Positions 57,283 to 64,000 of a DNA stretch of 64,000 bases are shown piece after piece. The position numbers were made by a program, and so were the translations under genes. The stretch is from Nymphaea colorata (Eukaryota > Streptophyta > Magnoliopsida > Nymphaeales > Nymphaeaceae): assembly GCF_008831285.2 (NCBI RefSeq), contig NC_045138.2, positions 35,269,115-35,333,114 on the forward strand, written 5' to 3'. The notes beneath the pieces are model-generated. The model did not search any database, had not been told where the DNA came from, and saw only the letters and a program-made list of their open reading frames with translations. Numbering within the stretch: the stretch's first letter is position 1; every line of letters begins with the position of its first letter.

Positions 57283-60200
57283 CACACTACGCTTGATACG
57301 TTGCTTCCCCAAGATGTGTCATGCTAATAATCTACTTATGGCTTCATTCACTGCAACAATATTGGAGTAGTGTCGCTTATTGTGCATCCCTTCTATTCTT
57401 TAGTACTAATCCTTAAATACAATATATGCAATTATGCATCTTTGCTACATGAGTGCGTTGCAGCCCTCATACTTGAGACTTGTAGTAAATTGTTTGATGT
57501 CTTTCAAGTAATCATCATTTTAAAATCACCAAATGGAAGGGTGTTCGTATTCACATTTCTTGCAAATCATGGCCATTGATGGTCTGTCCCAACATATTTT
57601 TTCAAAGCCAGCTAACTCTCCAGACCACTACAACACTCTGTGCCAACAACCATGCACTGCACTTGTGTTAGCTGACGAAGTATATATTTAAAACCATGAA
57701 CAACCAAAAAATAATTGAAATTAACAACCCAACAATTACTAACATTACACCAAAACTCATAATATAATATAAATGCTAACCACTGAATTAAGCATGTACT
57801 CTCCATAATTACAATTATACATCTTATATATATAACATTTCTTGATGATCATTCTTAAATAGCACTTGTTCTTTCTTTTTGCTTAGTTCTCTTTCCGTTT
57901 ATTGTCATCACTTTCCATCTTCCGTATCCTCTCTTTCTTTCAACTTGCACCTTTCATTTCCTTCACTGTGTTCTCTTTCATGAACTCCTATTCTTATAGT
58001 ATTTCTTCTTCCTTCTCTTGACCTTTTCTTGTCCCTCTTCTTCTTTATCTTTCTTGCTCCATTTCTCGCTGTCAACCAACTTTGGTTAGGTCTAAATATT
58101 GTCACTCCTTTTCCCTCATGTTCGTTCATTATCTATCAAACCACCAAGTTTACCATTTTATATTCTTCTGAAAGTTTTCTCCACTCTATCTCCCGAATGA
58201 GCAGTTGGCACCCAAAACTTTACAAACATTTTTGCCATGATATGACGTTGGGACGCGCTCTGGAGAGGCGATTCTTCTTTTCTCTTGATCTCTTTCATCT
58301 TGCTTCTTTGCATGTAGTATCATAAGAGACATAAACAAGAACCTATGTTATAAAATTGCAGAAATAGCACAACCAAACAATGATTTACTTAAGGTTATAT
58401 GGATACAACAACTTACTAGTAAAATAATTACTATTAACGTATGCGCTGTAGAATTTTTTGTACAGATTCATGCAAAGCTTTACTTAATACTATAAATTAG
58501 CAAGCAAGAATTTACCTACTTACAAATAGTGTTATGATACTTAGCAACACATTCTGCATTTTGCACACCAAGTTTGCCTACATATACAACTTAGTAGTGT
58601 ATATACACTAGTAGTTTACATGAACCCACAAGCTATGGATGCCGCATTGACATTATGGACTTAACTTACTAGCAAATCAATATCAGAAAAAGCGGACATG
58701 ATTTCTAACGGGTCATTATATGCAAAAACAATTTACTCACCTTACAATAGCAATTGACACTAACCAGCAATTTTAACAGCTTAATGACATCGATGTACTA
58801 TGACAACAAAAAAAATGAAGACACAGACTTAGTGACGAATCTATGATTAGTACTATCAAAACGATCCATTTTTAAAAGTTAAGTTTGTTCCAATAAGGAT
58901 TTATATCGATCGCAATGCTAAGGTAGACATTTTCACATGAAAACCCACGACATTTTTGGGAAAACTAATTTTGATCAAAGATGCGGTTTAGTTGGACGTG
59001 AAGAAATAACGTCTTGGGTGGCAAAGCCCACGATCGATGAGCCGATGGGATCTGCAAACCTGGCATACATACACAAATTAAGCAATTGTGGTGATTTCAT
59101 CAACCACAAGCACCCCGGTGGCCGCTAATAGCAACAGGACGAACAGAAGATGATCATGTCTTCAATACACTGCTTGAGACTTTTTGTAGGAAGATGAAGG
59201 ACGAAAAAGGTCCGTGAATGGCTTTTTCCCTACCGGCATCAAACGCGCCCTAAGGGCATGATAGATGCAGTTAATTTTTAAAGAAAATTACATGACGTGA
59301 TGTGTAGTTGAAGCGGCGGCCTCAAATGAACACGATGTAGAGATGGGGGAGAAGGTTGATAAGGTGCAGCACAGAGACGTGAGGGTTGGATGGTGGAACG
59401 AGTTAGTGGCGGAGGGACATTCAAAACATGTTTAAACATGTCGAGGTGAAATTGAGGATCATCCAACGGGAAGGAGGAAAGGGGGGAAAAGGGATTCTAA
59501 ATATCGTGTTCTCGGGCTTGACAGATATTGCCAAAAACAGGATTTTCTTCTACCGGGTTTGCAAGCTGCCAACCAAAAGACGGTTAATTTGACATTCAAG
59601 TTCTCAAAATTATGTCATTTACCTAATTCCTGGAATTAGTGGAGGAGATTTTGTGATATGCAATGGAAAAGGTATGAAAGGATAAGATTTTTTTTTTTTC
59701 TCCTTTCATATGAAAAAGACCACTGGCACTGGATGGTTTCGTTTCTCAGAGAAAAAGAAAAGAAAACCAACTTCCTCCATTTGAAATCGCGAACCATGCC
59801 CGTATGGTGTTATGACATATTTTTTAACGTCTAATATTATACAATTTTTTTTTTTTTACCTAGTTCTGACTTGCTTAGAAAGTCTCTCACTGATCACATA
59901 CACACACAACACAATGTCTCTGTGAGCACATAAGCAAGCCGATTATGCAGATACGCATATGCGTATGCATAGCGGAGGAGGTGTCCACGACAATAAATTC
60001 TTTTCTTATAGAGGGACCAGTTGGTTTCTAAATATGGGGGAAGCTTCTGGAAATTAATGAGTACAGACTGAGTCGCCTTCCTTCTCGGCCCTCCCATAAT
60101 TTTTCCCATGCTCACTTTTGAGCAGGCATTCACATGCGCAGCCTTTATTGCTATTACCATTAAAAAGATGGACATTTTATTTATTACTCCATGGCTTTTA

Positions 60201-60489
60201 CCATTTCTTTTGAGGGCTTTACAGTTTTCATGCAGGCCATGCAATGAACACTTCCCTTCCCCACAGCAAAGCAACGACAGGTCACATGTTGGCCTTTCTT
60301 CATTTTCCCTCTTCCATCCCTCAATTTGCGTCGCTCCATTTGGAGAACGACACCCCCACTTGCACTTTTTGCATTGTCTGCTATTTCCTGCCGGCCCACA
60401 AATGACTACATATCATCATCATCATCATCTCTCTCTCTCTGACTCTCTCTCTCTTCGTCTCTCTAGCTTACCCGCATATATATGTGAGA

Positions 60490-60521
<32 letters not shown>

Positions 60522-61842
60522 CTATATATTATCGTTTCATTTTACTGCTTAATTTGCCCAGCTGAGCTCACCACGTTGTGGCCGAGAGCAACTTGGCAGG
60601 GGAGCTGGGCGGGCCTACTAGCTGACCGGACCCGCCCTACTGGCTTAACAATTAAAGTGGTCATTTAAGCCTGAATTGCCGGCAGTCTGGGCCCAATGCC
60701 TTAGTCGTGATCATCAGCTTGACAAGGAAACCTAGGACCTCATTAAGACGACACTGGATGAGCATATGGAAGGATGTCTGAGAAGCAAAGGTAAAACTGA
60801 AAAATCCATCTCTTACATGCATGGGGCTGGTTGAAATGCATTCCACATGATATATACACCGTTATATGGCTGCCCAAGCCGGGCTTGGCGGTCATCAAAT
60901 GTACTTTAATTTCAAAAACCAAGTTATGTAGGCCAGGTGAATATAAATTAAAATGTAGAATAGTAAAGTTTGATATCTATATGTCATTTTTTATGAGCCA
61001 AAGCACCGTCAACAGTAAAGTCCTCATCAACAAATTAAACTTGCATCCCTTTTAGTATACCATTTTGGAACTCTGCATCCATGATCATATGGCTGACTTG
61101 CGAAGGCTAGCTAGCTGAATGAACCAGAAAGCCGGGTCTGCTACTTTTTCAAGAAGCTAGCGGCAACATAATTGCTATACTATTGATCTGACTGCTTTTT
61201 TAAACAAAGGATGAACTCAGAAGGTCTAAATATATATTCCAAATGCATCTAAATATGATGAAGGCATTCAACTTTGTTGTAAGGATTTAAACAATGTATG
61301 TGTGTGTATATTTAATTGTTTGTTTATCTATTAAAAATTGGGAGCTAGCTCACAAAATCTATGGACTCTTGCAAATTCTTTGGTAGCGGATTTCCATTTA
61401 GTCAAACCAGCTGAGTAGCCAAAAGTAATCGATCGACATATTGCTGTATAGATGTAGCGAAAGAGAGGGAGATAGGGGGAGAGATGCGTCTGTCCTTGAA
61501 ATTACGCGTTCCCATATGTTGTTATCTTGGCCACAGGGATCTCGCAAGCAAATTTAAATAAGGCAAAAGTTGCAATCTTGTGGAAGAAGGAAAACGAAAC
61601 AATTCTAATAACCCGTTTAGGGTCTCGGAAAAGGCAACGAGTGTTCCCCCCAGATATTATTGCAGCTGATACAATCTTAAAATAAGAAAATAGTTCATGG
61701 TGCGAAAGATCTTCTGGATGCATAACGCAATGGACAATTTGAACCAGTGGAGTATTGACTACCTCTTTTATAATGACAAACTCAAGGAAGAAAGGAGTAA
61801 TTTCAGTTTATTATTAGAGTTATTTACTGAACAGAGACGGCT

Positions 61843-63041
61843 TCAGAACAATGCGTCCGGGTGACAAACTTCTGGGATCTTGATGATGTCTTCCTCTTGT
61901 CCTGCTGCCTCTTCTAGAAGCCATTTCTCTAACATGGAGAGAGGTGGGTGGCCCTCAATTCTTTGTTTGCTTTCGTTCATGGAGCAATCGGAGGAAGATT
62001 TTTCGTGCGTAAGGCAGCTGACATTCTCGAAGGCGAGTAGAGAGTCTAGCTCTTCCTGCGACATGAGCTCTCCTTGAAATTGCTCAGACTTAGGTTGACT
62101 GCATGCACCGATAGCAGTAGCAGCGGCGGTGGCATCACTAGCAACCTGTTGGACTGGCGGTTTGCGAGGCGACTTGGGGGAAGACCTTAACCAACCTTCA
62201 AGAAGTCGTGATATGTTCTCCGTGCTTGACGCATAGGTCGAACTCTGACATAGCCTGGAATCTGAGTTCATACGATCGCCTTCTGACCTTGATCTCTGGT
62301 TGCTGTTCTGACTAATGAGCTGCGAGTTGCTTATGCCAGATCCCGTATGAATGTCCAGTGCTGCTTGGAATTTTTTAATCTTCTTCTTCAAATGGGTATT
62401 CCAGTAATTCTTGATATCATTATCGGTCCTTTGGGGAAGGTATGAAGCAATGGCAGCCCATCTGAATATTAATGTTCCAAAACCGCGTAAAAACAAAACA
62501 GGATGAGCAATCGCAGGGATTCCTTTAGAATGAGGTAGAAATTTTGATAAAGGAAGCATACGCCTCCGACTCCGAACAAAAATTTCATACCGCAAACCAT
62601 GCAATTTCCAGTTGAGCAAGTACCTGTTTCCTAACAAGGCCTGAAGGTGGATAATCATGCCTTCTTCGTGCGGAGTAAAATTCCCACGTTTGATTCCTGG
62701 TCTCAGGTAATTAGTCCATCGGAGTCTACAGCTTTTACTGCATCGCATCAGACCTATAGAACCCAAAAAGCACGGAATAAGATTATTATTGGAGATGTTT
62801 TGTCATGAAAATTGTCCTCAACTGTAAGCCACCTTGCTTGAGATTAGACTAGTCAGAATTACAATTTAAAAAGAGGAGAACATTTTTCCGCTAACCTGGG
62901 AGCACTAGATGGAGGGAAAAGTTACAACTAGTTGAAAAAACAAAACCCAACTCTCCGCTAAAATTCATACAAAGGGGCGGTCCATATGGTTCAGCTTATG
63001 TTAAATTGCGTCGTCAGTTTCGAATGAACAAATAGATACAC

Positions 63042-63080
<39 letters not shown>

Positions 63081-63450
63081 TGGTGGGGGGATAAACATGA
63101 TCAGGAAACAGGAAGACAGCCCCGCAAATTCAACATGATAATTGAATGAACAGCATCAACATGAGAAAACCACCGAAACATTTTGTAGAAATTAGAAAAC
63201 CGGTTACAGATGTAGCAAATGCGATCGAAACCAAGAAAGTCCTGGTTCCTCCACTTCCACTCTTGCAAAGGGTTGTGGAGTATAGAGAGCGAGAGAGAGA
63301 GAGAGAGAGAGAGGTACCAGTGTTGGTGGGCACCGATCTCCAGTTTCCAGGGCCATGTTCTTGTATGTATGAAACCAGTATGACATCTTCTTCAGGCGTC
63401 CATGGTCCCTTCTTGATCCCAACCTTATCGCAGCAGGGCGGTCTTCCCAT
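61843..63450 (-). CDS. R2R3-MYB transcription factor, subgroup 1 (MYB30/60/94/96 type)
   Basis: Three minus-strand exons, 63450-63318 (133 bp), 62753-62624 (130 bp) and 62461-61843, encode 293 residues. The 133/130-bp first exons are the standard R2R3-MYB pattern. It starts [21 protein letters not shown]2 contains [20 protein letters not shown], and R3 starts [20 protein letters not shown] and ends [17 protein letters not shown]. The C-terminus includes [10 protein letters not shown], resembling the subgroup-1 tail. Members regulate cuticular wax, hypersensitive response or stomatal genes; which applies here cannot be told. Arg for the more common Lys directly before WAAIASYLP and Met in GLMRC are unremarkable. 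Intron 2 (162 bp) is in frame and free of stops. Confidence 0.94.
63042..63080. repeat. Compound (TA)n(GA)n microsatellite in MYB intron 1
   Basis: About ten TA units are followed by nine GA units. A second (GA)n tract (about 63290-63313) abuts the exon 1 donor, so the intron begins with a CT-rich run on the coding strand. Confidence 0.9.
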
Positions 63451-63519
63451 CTCTCTTTCTTGCTCGCTCGCTCTCTGCGGACTCTTTGGTTGTAACTACA
63501 GCAATGATCGAGTTCTCTG

Positions 63520-63527
63520 TTTATAAA
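63520..63527 (-). promoter_or_regulatory. Putative TATA box of the MYB gene
   Basis: TTTATAAA (palindromic) lies 70 bases before the start codon on the minus strand. Position fits a short leader. Inferred. Confidence 0.45.
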
Positions 63528-64000
63528 CAAAGAGGCTTGACAAAGAGAACCCCTTTTTTTCACCATAAAACTACCACGCTGACCTTCTTTGCTTTTTAGT
63601 CAGCTTTTTTGTTAAAAGGGAAATTATAAATAGGGAGTGAGGTATGGGGACAAAAAAAATTTCACCAGCATGTCATCACATGAATCACCTCATCTCCTAT
63701 CAAAAAAAGATGTCCCAAATTCAATCAGAAATAATAGCAGTTAACTTCACTCGGGCATCGAGAAAAAAAAAGACAAAAATCTGTTCCTACCATAAGTTTC
63801 GGTCAATAACTCTTCCTAGACAAGCATAAGATACACACACACACACACGGCGGGCAGAGGTAGCCCTCAGCTTGCTAGCTAGGTCTTTATACGTATTTTA
63901 GTTCCTTGTTTGTCATAATTGCACCACCTTGGTTAGTTGGCTTCCAGTGTGGATCCTGTAGACCAGATTTATGGGGGGGAAGGGGGGGGGGGGAGAAAGA
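63528..64000. other. MYB promoter region and window end
   Basis: No coding sequence. It contains an (AC)n tract (about 63833-63848) and a G-rich end (63973-63995, with a run of 12 G) that could form G-quadruplex structures or mark a low-quality stretch of assembly. Confidence 0.5.

Larger units (their letters stand above)
53194..61842. other. Long gene-poor intergenic region
   Basis: Apart from the CDC45 3' flank, 8.6 kb without a supported gene. Landmarks: (TA)n at about 53791-53807, a 52-bp tandem duplication at 54774, a hairpin at 55047-55091, (GA)n at 57228-57279, a pyrimidine-rich stretch (CTT/TTC-rich) at about 57855-58080, T-runs near 59690 and 59848-59858, and CATCAT/CT repeats followed by (TA)n at about 60415-60516. 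Open frames up to 186 codons (60108-60668) run through the simple repeats and have no domain. Confidence 0.5.

Noticed and set aside
60108-60668. 186-codon open frame
   Set aside because: Runs through CAT, CT and TA simple repeats, with no domain and no homologue recognised.
61843-62766. Two-exon MYB model reading through intron 2
   Set aside because: The continuous frame would insert 54 unrelated residues into the R3 repeat. Canonical donor and acceptor at 62623 and 62462 restore the invariant MYB domain.

Overview
This is nuclear DNA from a flowering plant. The genes have GT-AG introns, many of them long (2.8 kb in one case), and belong to plant-specific families: tau-class GST, GASA/snakin, mini zinc finger, R2R3-MYB and an ARAD-type GT47 glycosyltransferase. 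Gene density is low (about one gene per 7 kb). Intergenic DNA is AT-rich and dotted with (TA), (GA/TC) and homopolymer runs. The gene set does not fix the species; nothing points to a grass in particular.

Layout. 1-4479 (+): last ten exons of a membrane CAAX (ABI/Rce1-type) protease, cut by the window start. 6667-14400: a small non-autonomous LTR retrotransposon (two ~0.7-kb LTRs, tRNA-Met primer site, purine tract, 5-bp duplication GAGAA). It was split by a later 5.7-kb hAT transposon (7708-13408, 8-bp duplication GTGCACGG). The hAT carries a decayed transposase plus exon-sized pieces of two unrelated host genes, a TRF4/PAPD5-like nucleotidyltransferase and a casein kinase I. 15577-16496 (+): tau GST with a one-base frameshift. 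18372-19660: decayed PPR gene. 21469-24178 (-): two-exon ARAD1-like arabinosyltransferase. 28346-30074 (+): four-exon GASA peptide. 37459-37746 (+): mini zinc finger (MIF). 40280-40754: short hAT-type MITE. 44360-49867 (+): nine-exon NADH-cytochrome b5 reductase CBR1. 51427-53193 (+): intronless CDC45. 53194-61842: mostly featureless. 61843-63450 (-): three-exon subgroup-1 R2R3-MYB gene.

The genes are ordinary single plant loci, not an operon or cluster, and I see no shared pathway. The most unusual part is the nested element at 6.7-14.4 kb, especially the gene fragments inside the hAT. Other points worth attention are the GST frameshift, a 13th cysteine in the GASA domain, a frame-preserving stop-free intron in the R3 repeat of the MYB gene, a large palindromic compound microsatellite (36711-36873), and a dense cluster of inverted repeats (42792-42971). 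I did not find a convincing previously undescribed biological system.

Exon models were built by reading splice signals and checking reading phase across every junction. Identities come from recognising family motifs, not from database searches.
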